Origin: Marinobacter sp. DY40_1A1 | GTDB lineage: Bacteria; Pseudomonadota; Gammaproteobacteria; Pseudomonadales; Oleiphilaceae | NCBI RefSeq assembly: GCF_016597815.1 | Contig: NZ_VCHA01000006.1 | Location: 181,112 to 245,111, forward strand | Direction: 5' to 3' | Length of the DNA stretch: 64,000 nt | Shown: positions 27,200 to 36,192 of the stretch, one piece after another | Layout of the letters: the number at the start of each line of letters is the position of its first letter | Position numbering within the stretch: the stretch's first letter is position 1 | Program-made: the position numbers and the translations under genes | The notes under the pieces: model-generated | What the model was told of the DNA's origin: nothing | Seen by the model: the letters and a program-made list of their open reading frames with translations, nothing else | Database searches by the model: none

Positions 27200-27222
27200 A
27201 ATGAAACAGCCATTATAGCTGT
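27200..27222 (-). promoter_or_regulatory. Hairpin with -10 element between dnaG and rpoD
   Basis: On the minus strand a 5-bp stem ACAGC/GCTGT encloses TATAATG (TATAAT at 27212-27217), followed by TTTCATTTTTTATTT. It can act as a weak terminator after dnaG and as the -10 of an internal rpoD promoter. No strong -35 is visible. Confidence 0.4.
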
Positions 27223-27274
27223 CGCTCTAATGCACTGCCACCGAATGGTTAGATGGTGATCAATGCGCAAAGTT

Positions 27275-29011
27275 TCAAGTGCTGCTCTCCGGGGTTCCCC
27301 CGCTAAGCTCTCGCAGTTCCTGCCGTTCGTCGGCGGTAAGATTTGCGAAGTTACGTAAAAGTGTAGCCAGCTTTTGCTGTCTTGTTGCTTCTTCGTTGGG
27401 GCTCAACAGTTCTCGTGCTGCGGCCAGCGTGCTTTCCCGGGTTGGGATGTGCTCAATGCCATCAAACAGATTGTAGAACCGTTCGCGTGCCTGGCTATCC
27501 ATTGCCAGCGTTGTTATAAGTGATTTCCGGTCCCGGATTTTTCGCTCCAGAATAAAACCGGCAAATGTCATAGCCTGATTAAATTGGCGCGAGCTGCGCG
27601 CCAGTTCGGTAACTTCAGTGGCCAGATCTGGCGCTTCCAGCAGGGCAAGGCACAAGATGCTGTCTTTGCTCAACTTTACATCGATGCGCTCTTCCGTAAC
27701 CCGGTCGCGGCGTTCGCCTTTCCAGTTGCCCTGTTGTTGGGGCTTACGGCCTTGCCACTGGCTACGGCCCCCGCAGAGCCGAAGCATTTCGTGCCACATT
27801 GCATCCCTGAGGGTGCTTCTGGGCATTTTGTTCAGGAGCGGCTCCGTTCTCGCCCTCAGCTCGCCCCGATTTTCTGGTAGCTGAAGATCCAGCCCTTCGC
27901 TCTGACGATCAAACAGATACCGCGAGAACGGCGTTGCGCCATCGATGCGCTTCTGGAACGCATCCGGACCTTCCTTGCGCACCAGGGTGTCCGGGTCTTC
28001 GCCTTCTGGCAGCATCAGGAATTGCAGGTGTAACCCGTCTGCCATCAGTTCCAGGGCGTTTTCCATGGCCTTGTCGGCTGCTCGGAATCCGGCCTGGTCG
28101 CCATCGAAACAGAATACAATATGCCGTACCTGTCTCAGCAGGGCGGTGAGGCTGTCCTGGTTCGTAGCTGTGCCCAAGGTCGCTACGGCGTAGTGAATGC
28201 CGTTTTGCGCCAAGGCAATAACGTCCATGTAGCCTTCTACCACGAGCAGCTTGTCGAGCTGCTTCAGGGCCTGCTTTGCTTCAAACAGGCCGTATATTTC
28301 ACGGCTTTTGTGAAATACATCCGACTCCGGAGAGTTGATGTATTTGGCTTTGTCATCGCCAAGAGTCCGTCCGCCGAAGGCGATGGTTTTACCCCGGCTG
28401 TTCCGAATAGGAAACATGACCCGGTTGCGGAAAAGATCCCTTGGCCTGCCGTACTTGTCCGAGACGGTGCCGGTTTCGATCAGCGGTCCCTGCAACTCTT
28501 TGCTGGCAACATCAAATAATGCGGTGCCTGTGGCAGGCGCATAGCCCACCTGGTACTGCTTGATAATGCTGTCGTCCAGCCCCCGCTGCTTTAAGTAGTC
28601 GCGGGCGAAAGAGCCTTGCTGGCCGTTAAGCGCCGATTGATAGAAGCGGCTGGCAAAGTCCAGTGCGTCGGTCAGGGTGCGCGCTTGCTGTATTTCATGC
28701 TTGGCCGCCTCATCGTACGGCACTTCGAGCCCCGCTCGGCGGGCTAGCTCTTCTACAGCATGGGTAAAGCCCAAGCCTTCAAATTCACGAACAAAGCTTA
28801 TGGCGTCACCATGGGCGCCACACCCAAAACAGTGATAAAAGCCTTTATCTGGCCTCACATTGAACGAGGGCGTTTTCTCATCGTGAAACGGGCAGCACGC
28901 CTTGTAGTTGGCGCCAGCCTTTTTGAGAGTGATGCGCGAGCCGATCAGCTCTGCCAGATCTACCCGGTCGAGCAGGTCTTCGACAAAGCGTTGGGGGATC
29001 AGTCCGCTCAT
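27275..29011 (-). CDS. dnaG: DNA primase
   Basis: DnaG makes RNA primers at the replication fork. The product has 578 residues, close to the E. coli length. The zinc-binding domain uses Cys40, His43, Cys61 and Cys64 (CCPFHDEKTPSF, CFGCGAHGD). The TOPRIM domain contains LLVVEGYMDVIALAQ near 258 and FCFDGDQAGFRAA near 300. The C-terminal 130 residues form the helicase-binding domain. GGAG precedes the ATG. It lies between rpsU and rpoD, separated from rpsU by a terminator. Confidence 0.97.
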   Translation of the reverse strand: MSGLIPQRFVEDLLDRVDLAELIGSRITLKKAGANYKACCPFHDEKTPSFNVRPDKGFYHCFGCGAHGDAISFVREFEGLGFTHAVEELARRAGLEVPYDEAAKHEIQQARTLTDALDFASRFYQSALNGQQGSFARDYLKQRGLDDSIIKQYQVGYAPATGTALFDVASKELQGPLIETGTVSDKYGRPRDLFRNRVMFPIRNSRGKTIAFGGRTLGDDKAKYINSPESDVFHKSREIYGLFEAKQALKQLDKLLVVEGYMDVIALAQNGIHYAVATLGTATNQDSLTALLRQVRHIVFCFDGDQAGFRAADKAMENALELMADGLHLQFLMLPEGEDPDTLVRKEGPDAFQKRIDGATPFSRYLFDRQSEGLDLQLPENRGELRARTEPLLNKMPRSTLRDAMWHEMLRLCGGRSQWQGRKPQQQGNWKGERRDRVTEERIDVKLSKDSILCLALLEAPDLATEVTELARSSRQFNQAMTFAGFILERKIRDRKSLITTLAMDSQARERFYNLFDGIEHIPTRESTLAAARELLSPNEEATRQQKLATLLRNFANLTADERQELRELSGGTPESST

Positions 29012-29026
29012 AATGGCTCCACATCA

Positions 29027-29047
29027 GGCCCTCGGCGTACGAGGGCC
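29027..29047 (-). other. Stem-loop in the dnaG leader
   Basis: A perfect 8-bp stem GGCCCTCG / CGAGGGCC with loop GCGTA lies ten bases before the dnaG ribosome site. It is a candidate RNA processing or translation-control element, placed like the processing region of the E. coli operon. Confidence 0.45.
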
Positions 29048-29054
29048 AACAGCC

Positions 29055-29089
29055 AAAAATGCCGCCGAAGCCAGGCCCCGGCGGCATTT
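29055..29089 (-). terminator. Terminator between rpsU and dnaG
   Basis: An 11-bp stem AAATGCCGCCG / CGGCGGCATTT (29057-29067 with 29079-29089) is followed by five T residues on the minus strand. It corresponds to the internal terminator known in the E. coli rpsU-dnaG-rpoD operon, which keeps primase expression low. Confidence 0.85.
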
Positions 29090-29161
29090 CTTGGTCGCTC
29101 TGTGCAGCCTGTGGCTGTACAGGCAATCAGTGCTTTGCAGTCAAGCGGCGTCTGCGGTAAC

Positions 29162-29377
29162 TCAGTACAGACGCTCGAACTTGCGCTGTTCCCGCTGAAG
29201 CTTCTTGAGATGACGCTTAACGGCAGCAGCAGCTTTACGCTTGCGAACGGAAGTCGGCTTCTCGTAGTGCTCACGACGACGTACTTCTGAAAGTACACCT
29301 GCTTTTTCGCAGGAGCGCTTGAAGCGACGCAATGCTACGTCAAACGGTTCATTCTCTTTCACTTTAACAGCTGGCAT
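29162..29377 (-). CDS. rpsU: 30S ribosomal protein S21
   Basis: The 71-residue basic protein matches S21 over its full length, starting [21 protein letters not shown] and ending in [12 protein letters not shown]21 binds the 30S platform near the anti-Shine-Dalgarno region and aids initiation. AGGTGA precedes the ATG. It is the promoter-proximal gene of the rpsU-dnaG-rpoD operon and is divergent from tsaD. Confidence 0.98.
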   Translation of the reverse strand: MPAVKVKENEPFDVALRRFKRSCEKAGVLSEVRRREHYEKPTSVRKRKAAAAVKRHLKKLQREQRKFERLY

Positions 29378-29617
29378 TCGACAATCACCTACCTGATAGA
29401 TTCGGTTTCATTTAGATGCGCATCTGGCGGTGCCAGACTGGCTCGATCCCTGGTCAGATTGGCTAAAACTCGACCAGTTCGTAATTTAGGGCGGCAATGA
29501 TAGCGCCTCGGTCGTGGCAAGGTCAATGTTTGTTCGATGAAACTGCCAGTGAGTTTCGGGTTTCTGCTAAAATGCAGCTCGTTTATTCATTTACGCCAAC
29601 CTATGTGGCCAGGTTAT

Positions 29618-30676
29618 ATGCTGATTCTGGGTATTGAGACTTCCTGTGATGAAACCGGTGTTGCGTTGTTCGACACTGAAAAGGGGCTTTTGAGCCACGC
29701 TTTGTTCAGCCAGATCGATATGCACGCTGATTATGGCGGCGTAGTGCCAGAGCTGGCATCCCGTGACCACGTTCGCAAACTGTTGCCCTTGTGTGAGCAG
29801 GTGCTTGCAGAGGCTGGCCATGTTCGTGACGACATTGACGGGATTGCCTACACCGCAGGGCCAGGCTTGATTGGTGCGCTAATGGTGGGCGGCTCGGTGG
29901 CCCATGCTATGGGTTTTGCTCTCGGTATCCCGGTGCTGGGAGTACACCACATGGAGGGCCATTTGTTGGCTCCCATGCTGGAAGACAACCCGCCAGCCTT
30001 TCCGTTTGTTGCTTTGCTGGTGTCGGGAGGGCACACACAGCTGGTGCGGGTGGATGGTATAGGGGAATACCAGATGCTTGGGGAGTCGGTAGACGACGCT
30101 GCAGGTGAGGCTTTCGATAAAACTGCAAAGATGCTGGGGCTGGATTACCCGGGTGGCCCTCGGGTCGCGGCGCTGGCGGAAAAGGGCGTGCCTGGCCGTT
30201 ACCGTTTTCCCAGGCCTATGACCGATCGTCCAGGGTTGGATTTCAGTTTCAGTGGCTTGAAAACCTTTACGCTGAATACAGTCAATGGGGAGAAAAAGAC
30301 GGCGGAGGGCCTGAGTGACCAGGTTCGGGCTGACATTGCCTTGGCATTTGAAACAGCTGCCGTAGATACCTTGGTGATCAAATGCCGTAGAGCGCTGGAG
30401 CAAACTGGCTGTGACCGGCTGGTGATTGCAGGTGGCGTAAGTGCCAACAAGCGGTTGCGGGCCGGCCTGGAGAAAATGGCTGAAAAGCTCCGCGCCTATG
30501 TGTTTTATGCGCGTCCGGAGTTTTGCACAGATAATGGAGCGATGATTGCGTATGCCGGGGCCCAGCGCATGAAGGCAGGCCAGCGTGACGGAGAGCGCAT
30601 TGTAGCCGTGCCGAGATGGCCAATGAACACATTGCCACCCCTCAGTGAGGCCCGGGTGAACGGGCTGGTGGAATGA
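29618..30676 (+). CDS. tsaD: tRNA N6-threonylcarbamoyladenosine transferase TsaD
   Basis: TsaD transfers the threonylcarbamoyl group to A37 of ANN-decoding tRNAs. From the ATG at 29618 the product is 352 residues and begins [19 protein letters not shown], the canonical family start; the longer frame from 29537 adds non-conserved residues. The metal-binding HMEGH motif is at 111-115 and the nucleotide-binding [10 protein letters not shown] lies near residue 275. A TGCTAAAAT extended -10 lies at 29565-29573. The divergent tsaD/rpsU pair is conserved in many gammaproteobacteria. Its stop is one base from the stop of convergent plsY. Confidence 0.97.
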   Translation: MLILGIETSCDETGVALFDTEKGLLSHALFSQIDMHADYGGVVPELASRDHVRKLLPLCEQVLAEAGHVRDDIDGIAYTAGPGLIGALMVGGSVAHAMGFALGIPVLGVHHMEGHLLAPMLEDNPPAFPFVALLVSGGHTQLVRVDGIGEYQMLGESVDDAAGEAFDKTAKMLGLDYPGGPRVAALAEKGVPGRYRFPRPMTDRPGLDFSFSGLKTFTLNTVNGEKKTAEGLSDQVRADIALAFETAAVDTLVIKCRRALEQTGCDRLVIAGGVSANKRLRAGLEKMAEKLRAYVFYARPEFCTDNGAMIAYAGAQRMKAGQRDGERIVAVPRWPMNTLPPLSEARVNGLVE

Positions 30677-30677
30677 G

Positions 30678-31268
30678 CTAGAGGCTGGTTTCCCGGCCTT
30701 GTGCCAGCCGGATCAGGTTGTTGCGGTGGCGCACAACAACCAGGATCGCCAGCAAGCCGAACATGGGGAGAGTTTCCGGTTCTATGAATGCGCTTATCAG
30801 GGGGCCGCTGACAATGGCGATCACAGAGGCTAACGCCGAGATTCGCCAGCGCCAAATGACCAGCAGCCAGAGTGTAGCCATGGAGGCAGTGGTGACCGGA
30901 GCCAGAGCAAGGCCTGCACCAAGGGCTGTTGCAACCCCTTTGCCCCCTTTGAATCGATAGAACACCGGGATCATATGCCCGGTAACCGCGAAGAGCGCCA
31001 CCATTGCCTGAGTCAAGGCAGAGAGACCTGCATTATATGCGAGCCAGACTGGCAGCCAGCCTTTGGCGGCATCCAGTGTCAGAGTAATCAGTGCCGGGCG
31101 CCAGCCCCCGGTGCGATAAACATTGGTGGCCCCGGGATTGCCTGAGCCCTGTGCCCGAGGGTCGGGCAGCCCCCAAATCTTGCATACCGGCAGCGCAAAC
31201 AGTACTGAGCCCCCCAGGTAGGCGCACATACAAAGCAGAACGGTTATTACGGGGTCACTCAGGAACAT
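30678..31268 (-). CDS. plsY: Acyl-phosphate glycerol-3-phosphate acyltransferase PlsY
   Basis: PlsY starts phospholipid synthesis by acylating glycerol-3-phosphate with acyl-phosphate. The 196-residue product is an integral membrane protein with about five helices. All three conserved loops are visible: GSGNPGATNVYR near residue 41, KGGKGVATALG near 108 and VVRHRNNLIRLAQG near the C-terminus. It converges with tsaD and is divergent from folB. Confidence 0.95.
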   Translation of the reverse strand: MFLSDPVITVLLCMCAYLGGSVLFALPVCKIWGLPDPRAQGSGNPGATNVYRTGGWRPALITLTLDAAKGWLPVWLAYNAGLSALTQAMVALFAVTGHMIPVFYRFKGGKGVATALGAGLALAPVTTASMATLWLLVIWRWRISALASVIAIVSGPLISAFIEPETLPMFGLLAILVVVRHRNNLIRLAQGRETSL

Positions 31269-31408
31269 TTGTGCGCTCAGAGACGAAGACGTGTGAGGGT
31301 AAAATGTGCGAAAATGCCGGCCCTCAATTTACAGGCTGGCGACGTTACATTAGTCGCAGTTTGTACGTTATTCAATCAGCAGTGTGTGGGATTGCCCCGG
31401 GAGCCCTC

Positions 31409-31786
31409 TTGGCAGACAGCGTATTGATCGAAGGCCTGGTTGTAGAAACCGTGGTAGGAGTATACGACTGGGAGCGCGATGTAACCCAGGCTCTGGTTGT
31501 AGATCTCGAAATGTCTTGGGATAACCGAATTCCCGGTGCGTCTGATGATGTCACGGATGCGCTTGATTACGCATCGGTCAGTGAGTGTGTAGAGCACTGT
31601 CTGAAAGAGCTCAAACCAAAGCTGCTGGAGCACGGTGCCGAGGTTCTTGCAGAGAAACTGCAAAGAGAGTTCGGAATTGGCTGGCTGAGGTTAACGCTGC
31701 GCAAGCCCGGAGCTGTGCCTGCAGCCCGATCTGTCGGTGTTTGCATTGAACGGACTGCATGCAAAGGAGTACCCGGTAATGCCTGA
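31409..31786 (+). CDS. folB: Dihydroneopterin aldolase FolB
   Basis: FolB cleaves 7,8-dihydroneopterin to hydroxymethyldihydropterin in folate synthesis. The protein (125 aa) reads DSVLIEGLVVETVVGVYDWER at the start and carries the catalytic Glu of VIGVYDWER-type motifs and a C-terminal Lys in LRKPGAV. The family normally starts just before DSV, where I find TTG at 31409 preceded by GGGAG with a five-base gap; upstream ATGs would add about 100 unrelated residues. It overlaps the FolK paralogue by eight bases. Confidence 0.92.
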   Translation: MADSVLIEGLVVETVVGVYDWERDVTQALVVDLEMSWDNRIPGASDDVTDALDYASVSECVEHCLKELKPKLLEHGAEVLAEKLQREFGIGWLRLTLRKPGAVPAARSVGVCIERTACKGVPGNA

Positions 31787-32303
31787 TCAGGTTCCTGTAT
31801 ATATCAGTGTCGGCAGCAATATCGACCGCGAGCGCTATGTGAAAGCGGCTCTGGATGCTCTGGCAGGCTGGTTTGGTGAGCTGGAGATTTCTCCGGTGTA
31901 TGAGAGCGAAGCGGTAGGGTTTGATGGTTCGCCATTCCTGAACCTGGTGGTGGGCGTGAAGACCAATCTCGCAGTGGGTGAGCTTTCGCAGCACTTCAAG
32001 CAGCTGGAGGCCGAAAACGGTCGACGACCGGAAGCTCCCAAGTTCAGCGCGAGAACGCTGGATCTGGATATTCTGACCTATGGGGAGGCAGTAGGTCGTC
32101 TCGATGGCGTGGAATTACCCAGGAGCGAGATACTTAAAAACGCGTTTGTGTTGCGGCCCCTGGCAGATATTGCCCCGGGAGTGAAGCACCCTATATGCCG
32201 CAAGAGCTACCTTGAGCTTTGGCAGGCTTATAATACCGGCCAGAAGCTCTGGCCGGTTAACTTCAGCTGGCAGGGCAGGGTGATTTCAACCGCTGTTTGC
32301 TGA
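31779..32303 (+). CDS. FolK-like 6-hydroxymethyl-7,8-dihydropterin pyrophosphokinase (paralogue 1)
   Basis: The 174-residue product is an HPPK-family protein starting MPDQVPVYISVGSNID, with AAAGGAG nine bases upstream. The HPPK signature is present as KFSARTLDLDILTYG, but the usual Gly before Pro/Ala-Arg is Ser. It follows folB with an overlap, as in pseudomonads. A second, fully canonical FolK lies at 35695-36192, so this copy may be specialised or weakly active. It converges with pgi and shares its last 18 bases with that gene. Confidence 0.87.
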   Translation: MPDQVPVYISVGSNIDRERYVKAALDALAGWFGELEISPVYESEAVGFDGSPFLNLVVGVKTNLAVGELSQHFKQLEAENGRRPEAPKFSARTLDLDILTYGEAVGRLDGVELPRSEILKNAFVLRPLADIAPGVKHPICRKSYLELWQAYNTGQKLWPVNFSWQGRVISTAVC

Positions 32304-33950
32304 GCGGAATAGCGCTATCAGGTTGTCTGTAGCGCTGTCAGTTGCCTCATCTGACTTTTCTGCCCCAAGCAGTCTTGGCCGAATGTTTTCACCCAGCTTC
32401 TTGCCCAGCTCGACTCCCCACTGATCAAACGAATCAAGGTCCCAGATAACGCCCTGCACAAAGGTTCGGTGTTCATACAGGGCGATCAGCGCGCCGACGG
32501 TTTCCGGAGTTACTTTGCTCATCATCAGCGTGTTGCTGGGCTGATTGCCAGGGATCACCTTATGTGGCGCGAGGCGGTCAACTTCTGCTTCCGTCAGACC
32601 GCTGGCTGCCAGTTCCGCTTTAGCTTCTTCCAGTGTTTTGCCGGCCATCATGGCCCGGGACTGGCCCAGGCAGTTGGCGAACAAGTCGGCATGATGGGTC
32701 GCAACCGGGTTGTGGGTTTGCAGAGGAATTATGAAGTCGGCCGAAATCAACCGGGTGCCTTGGTGAATCAGTTGGTGGTAAGCGTGCTGGCCATTGGCAC
32801 CTACACCGCCCCAGATGACAGGGCCTGAGTGGTAGTTCAGAGGCTCGCCTTGTTGATTAACCCGTTTGCCGCTGCTTTCCATATCCAGTTGCTGAAGGTG
32901 ATCTGGCAAGCTGCGCAGGTAGTGGTCGTAGGGCAGTATGGCGTGGGTTTCCGCGCCCCAGAAATTGCTGTACCAGATGCCCAGCATGGCCATCACAACG
33001 GGTAGATTCTTTTCCAGGGGAGTGTCCCTGAAATGGGTGTCCATGGCGTGGGCGCCAGCGAGCAGAGCCCGGAAGTTATCCATTCCAATGGAGAGTGCTA
33101 CAGGCAACCCAATCGCCGACCAAAGTGAGTATCGGCCACCAACCCAGTCCCACATGGGGAATACGTTGTCAGGGTCTATGCCGAATTTCTGTGCGGCATT
33201 TACGTTGGCAGTAACCGCCATAAAGTGGCTGGCGACAGCCTGCTCGTTACCGCTGCACTCTATAAACCACTTTCGCGCGACTTTGCTGTTTTCCAGCGTC
33301 TCTCTGGTGCCAAAGGATTTCGACTGAACCAGAAAAAGAGTGGTTTCAGGATGTACTTTTGCCAGGGTTTCGCTGATTTCTGTGCCGTCAATGTTGGCCA
33401 CATAGTGGCAGCGAATGCCGGGTGTCCGATACGGCTGTAGCGCTTCGGTGACCAGCTTGGGGCCCAGAAACGAGCCGCCAATGCCAATGCTGACTACGTC
33501 GGTGAACGCCTTGCCGGTATAACCGGTGCGCGAGTGGTTCAGCACCTCCGTTACGAACGTCTCCATACGATCCAGAGTGGCGTTCACTTCCGCAATTACA
33601 TCCTGGCCGCCGACAACAAGAGTGTCTGTTCCGGGGTTGCGCAGCGCTGTGTGCAGTGCTGGGCGGCCCTCGGTAATGTTCACCTTGTCGCCGCGCAGTA
33701 AGGCGGCCCTGCGATCTTCAAGCTTCCGACTGCGTGCCAGAGCCATCAGTGCGCCAAGGGACTCATCGGTAAGCCGGTTTCTGGAAAAATCCAGAGAGAG
33801 GCCGGCACCTTCAATGAAATACCGGCTTGCTCGCTCCGGGTCATCCACAAAAAGCGTCTTCATGGGGCAGTTTTGCAGGCTTTCCCTGCATACCACTAGC
33901 GCCTGCCATTCGGGAGACGATGTCAATGCAGCGTCTGGCGAAATCATCAT
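32286..33950 (-). CDS. pgi: Glucose-6-phosphate isomerase
   Basis: Pgi interconverts glucose-6-phosphate and fructose-6-phosphate. The 554-residue product is of normal length. Signature 1 is DWVGGRYSLWSAIG near residue 265 and signature 2 is GALIALYEHRTFVQGVIWDLDSFDQWGVELGK near 480 (key residues YEHRTF and FDQWGVELGK). Catalytic Glu and His lie around ESSGKRVNQ and GANGQHAYHQ. It follows panC by 32 bases on the same strand, the order recalled from pseudomonads but without panD in between. Its 3' end overlaps the convergent FolK-like gene by 18 bases. Confidence 0.97.
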   Translation of the reverse strand: MMISPDAALTSSPEWQALVVCRESLQNCPMKTLFVDDPERASRYFIEGAGLSLDFSRNRLTDESLGALMALARSRKLEDRRAALLRGDKVNITEGRPALHTALRNPGTDTLVVGGQDVIAEVNATLDRMETFVTEVLNHSRTGYTGKAFTDVVSIGIGGSFLGPKLVTEALQPYRTPGIRCHYVANIDGTEISETLAKVHPETTLFLVQSKSFGTRETLENSKVARKWFIECSGNEQAVASHFMAVTANVNAAQKFGIDPDNVFPMWDWVGGRYSLWSAIGLPVALSIGMDNFRALLAGAHAMDTHFRDTPLEKNLPVVMAMLGIWYSNFWGAETHAILPYDHYLRSLPDHLQQLDMESSGKRVNQQGEPLNYHSGPVIWGGVGANGQHAYHQLIHQGTRLISADFIIPLQTHNPVATHHADLFANCLGQSRAMMAGKTLEEAKAELAASGLTEAEVDRLAPHKVIPGNQPSNTLMMSKVTPETVGALIALYEHRTFVQGVIWDLDSFDQWGVELGKKLGENIRPRLLGAEKSDEATDSATDNLIALFRSANSG

Positions 33951-33982
33951 AGAGTCCTTTCCTGGTATTTTGGCATAAGGCT

Positions 33983-34831
33983 TCAGCGGGTTACTGAGAT
34001 GTTATCAATCAGTCGGGTGGAACCAAGATAAGCGGCAGCCAGCAGTGTCACTTCCCTGTCTTCCTGCGTGGCGGGCTTCAGAGTCTGGCTGTTTGCAATG
34101 TTGAAGTAATCAAGGCGCAGCCCGGCTGCCCCCAGGCTTTCACCGGCCTCTTGTGCGAGTGCGAGGAAGTCATCGCGCCCATCAACAATCTTGGCTGCAG
34201 TAGCCTGCAGCACTTGGTATATAACCGGCGCAGTCTTGCGGTCTTCTGCAGAGAGGTAGCCATTACGTGAGCTTTTGGCCAGGCCGTCATCTTCCCGCAC
34301 AGTGGGTGCGCCGATGACTTCAACCGGAATCATCAAGTCTCGCACCATCTTGCGAATTACCGCCAGCTGCTGAAAATCTTTTTCGCCGAATACGGCGAAA
34401 TCCGGCTGGATCATGTTGAACAAGACAGAAACCACCGTTGCAACGCCTTCAAAGTGCCCTGAGCGGCTGGCCCCGCAGTGGCCATCACTGACATCAGGAA
34501 CTATGACACGGGTGTGCCGGGCAAGACCGTCCGGGTAAACTTCTTCCGCAGAGGGTGCAAAGACCAGAGTGTTTCCCGCTTCATCGAGTTTGTTCTGATC
34601 ATCGATCAGGGTGCGTGGGTAGGTGTCCAGATCTTCGTTGGCACCAAACTGCATCGGGTTCACGAAGATACTGGTGACCACAACGTCTGCTGCTTCGGCA
34701 GCTTTGCGAACCAGTGAGATATGCCCCTCATGCAGGTTGCCCATGGTAGGCACCAGGCCAATGGTTTTTTCCTGCTGGCGGTAACCGCGGAGGATGGCGC
34801 GCAGCTCTTTCAATGAATGGACGGTTCTCAT
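33983..34831 (-). CDS. panC: Pantothenate synthetase
   Basis: PanC condenses pantoate with beta-alanine using ATP. The 282-residue product contains the HIGH-type motif [14 protein letters not shown] at 29-42, the [12 protein letters not shown] segment near 147, and [13 protein letters not shown], the KMSKS-type loop, near 188. The ATG overlaps the panB stop by four bases (ATGA), so the two are coupled. No panD for beta-alanine supply is in the window. Confidence 0.97.
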   Translation of the reverse strand: MRTVHSLKELRAILRGYRQQEKTIGLVPTMGNLHEGHISLVRKAAEAADVVVTSIFVNPMQFGANEDLDTYPRTLIDDQNKLDEAGNTLVFAPSAEEVYPDGLARHTRVIVPDVSDGHCGASRSGHFEGVATVVSVLFNMIQPDFAVFGEKDFQQLAVIRKMVRDLMIPVEVIGAPTVREDDGLAKSSRNGYLSAEDRKTAPVIYQVLQATAAKIVDGRDDFLALAQEAGESLGAAGLRLDYFNIANSQTLKPATQEDREVTLLAAAYLGSTRLIDNISVTR

Positions 34832-35622
34832 GCCTTGAACGTATGCTCCTCGGCGGGGAAGGTGCGCTCACGTACGGCTTTATCGTAGGCGGCAATGGCT
34901 TCCTGAATAGAGTCAGTCTCTGCCAGGAAATTTTTCACAAACCGTGGCTTTCTGCCTGTGGTAACTCCCAGCATGTCGTGCAGCACCAGAATCTGGCCAT
35001 CGGTATCTGCGCCGGCACCAATGCCGATCACAGGTGCTGTAACAGCTTTGGCAATGCGGGCGGCCAGCGGTGCAGGAACACATTCCAACAGAATAACGTC
35101 AGCGCCGGCTGCTACCAGCTCGCAAGCGTGGTTGATCATCAACTCCGCGGCATTTTCATCGCGACCTTGAACCTTGTAGCCGCCAAATTTATTGACGAAC
35201 TGAGGGGTTAGGCCCAAGTGCGCGCATACCGGTACAGCTCGCTCGCTCAACGCGCTGATGGTGTCTTTCATCCAGTCGGTGCCTTCCAGTTTGACCATGT
35301 GGGCGCCAGCGCGCATGAGTTCTGCCGCATTTTCAAGGGCTGCCTCTACAGTGCCATAACTCATGAAAGGCATGTCGGCCATGATCAGCGAGCCGCGGTT
35401 GCCTTTGGCTACACAGCTAACGTGATATACGATCTGATCCATGGTTACGGGCAAGGTGCTGTCGTGGCCTTGAAGCACCATGCCCAGCGAGTCGCCGATC
35501 AGAATAACGTCCACACCGGCTTCGCTCACTACCTGAGCAAAGGTAGAGTCATAAGAGGTGAGGGCGGAGAAGGCTTCGCCCTTTTGTTTGTATTCCAGCA
35601 GGGTGTTGATGGTAACAGCCAT
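34828..35622 (-). CDS. panB: 3-methyl-2-oxobutanoate hydroxymethyltransferase
   Basis: PanB makes ketopantoate from ketoisovalerate and methylene-THF, the first committed step to pantothenate and CoA. The 264-residue product contains [23 protein letters not shown] metal-site segments near residue 22 and the [19 protein letters not shown] motif near 42, where Asp binds magnesium. AAGGATAT precedes the ATG. It lies between folK (72-base gap) and panC (overlap). Confidence 0.97.
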   Translation of the reverse strand: MAVTINTLLEYKQKGEAFSALTSYDSTFAQVVSEAGVDVILIGDSLGMVLQGHDSTLPVTMDQIVYHVSCVAKGNRGSLIMADMPFMSYGTVEAALENAAELMRAGAHMVKLEGTDWMKDTISALSERAVPVCAHLGLTPQFVNKFGGYKVQGRDENAAELMINHACELVAAGADVILLECVPAPLAARIAKAVTAPVIGIGAGADTDGQILVLHDMLGVTTGRKPRFVKNFLAETDSIQEAIAAYDKAVRERTFPAEEHTFKA

Positions 35623-35694
35623 AATATCCTTGCCTTTTGGGTAGGTGGGCCAAGACCGTGCCGGGATGACCGGCGTTTAGTTGCTATGTAACTG

Positions 35695-36192
35695 CTAAGG
35701 GTAATCCCGAGGTGGAAGTTTGCGCAACCGGTTGTCAGGGCATTGTGCCCTCAAGTTAGCGATTGTGGTGCCGTCAGGCAACTTCAGGTCCGGATTCAGG
35801 TCCAAAAGCGGGTGAAGGACAAAATCCCGGTTGGGGAGCTCTCGGTGGGGAACGGTAAGCCGGTCGTCATCCAGAACCTGGTTGCCGAATATCAGCAGGT
35901 CAAGATCAAGCGTGCGGGGCCCCCAATGTTCCAGCCGTTCCCGCCCGTGGGCCTGTTCAATGGCCTGAAGTTGATCGAGCAGGGCGTGGGGCTCAAGTTC
36001 GGTGGAAATCCACGCGGTACCGTTCACGAAATCTGGCTGATCCTGGGGGCCGACAGGGCTACTGGCGTAAAAGGGCGATTGTGCGACCAGTGTTGTCGTG
36101 GGTAGGGCGGCCAGTTCTGCAACCGCCCTTGCCAGCTGGGCGACGGGCTCTTGCAGATTACTGCCCAGGCCAATGAAGGCATCGGTTTTCAT
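35695..36192 (-). CDS. folK: 6-hydroxymethyl-7,8-dihydropterin pyrophosphokinase (canonical FolK)
   Basis: FolK activates hydroxymethyldihydropterin with ATP for folate synthesis. The 165-residue product starts MKTDAFIGLGSNLQEP and has the complete signature HWGPRTLDLDLLIFG, then VPHRELPNRDFVLHPLLDL. Its ATG overlaps the pcnB stop as TGATG. The pcnB-folK order is conserved in gammaproteobacteria. This is the more likely housekeeping enzyme of the two HPPK-family proteins in the window. Confidence 0.96.
   Translation of the reverse strand: MKTDAFIGLGSNLQEPVAQLARAVAELAALPTTTLVAQSPFYASSPVGPQDQPDFVNGTAWISTELEPHALLDQLQAIEQAHGRERLEHWGPRTLDLDLLIFGNQVLDDDRLTVPHRELPNRDFVLHPLLDLNPDLKLPDGTTIANLRAQCPDNRLRKLPPRDYP

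Noticed and set aside
31091..31408. N-terminal extension of FolB of about 106 residues
   Set aside because: It overlaps plsY on the other strand and is not part of the aldolase family; a TTG with a ribosome site sits at the conserved start.
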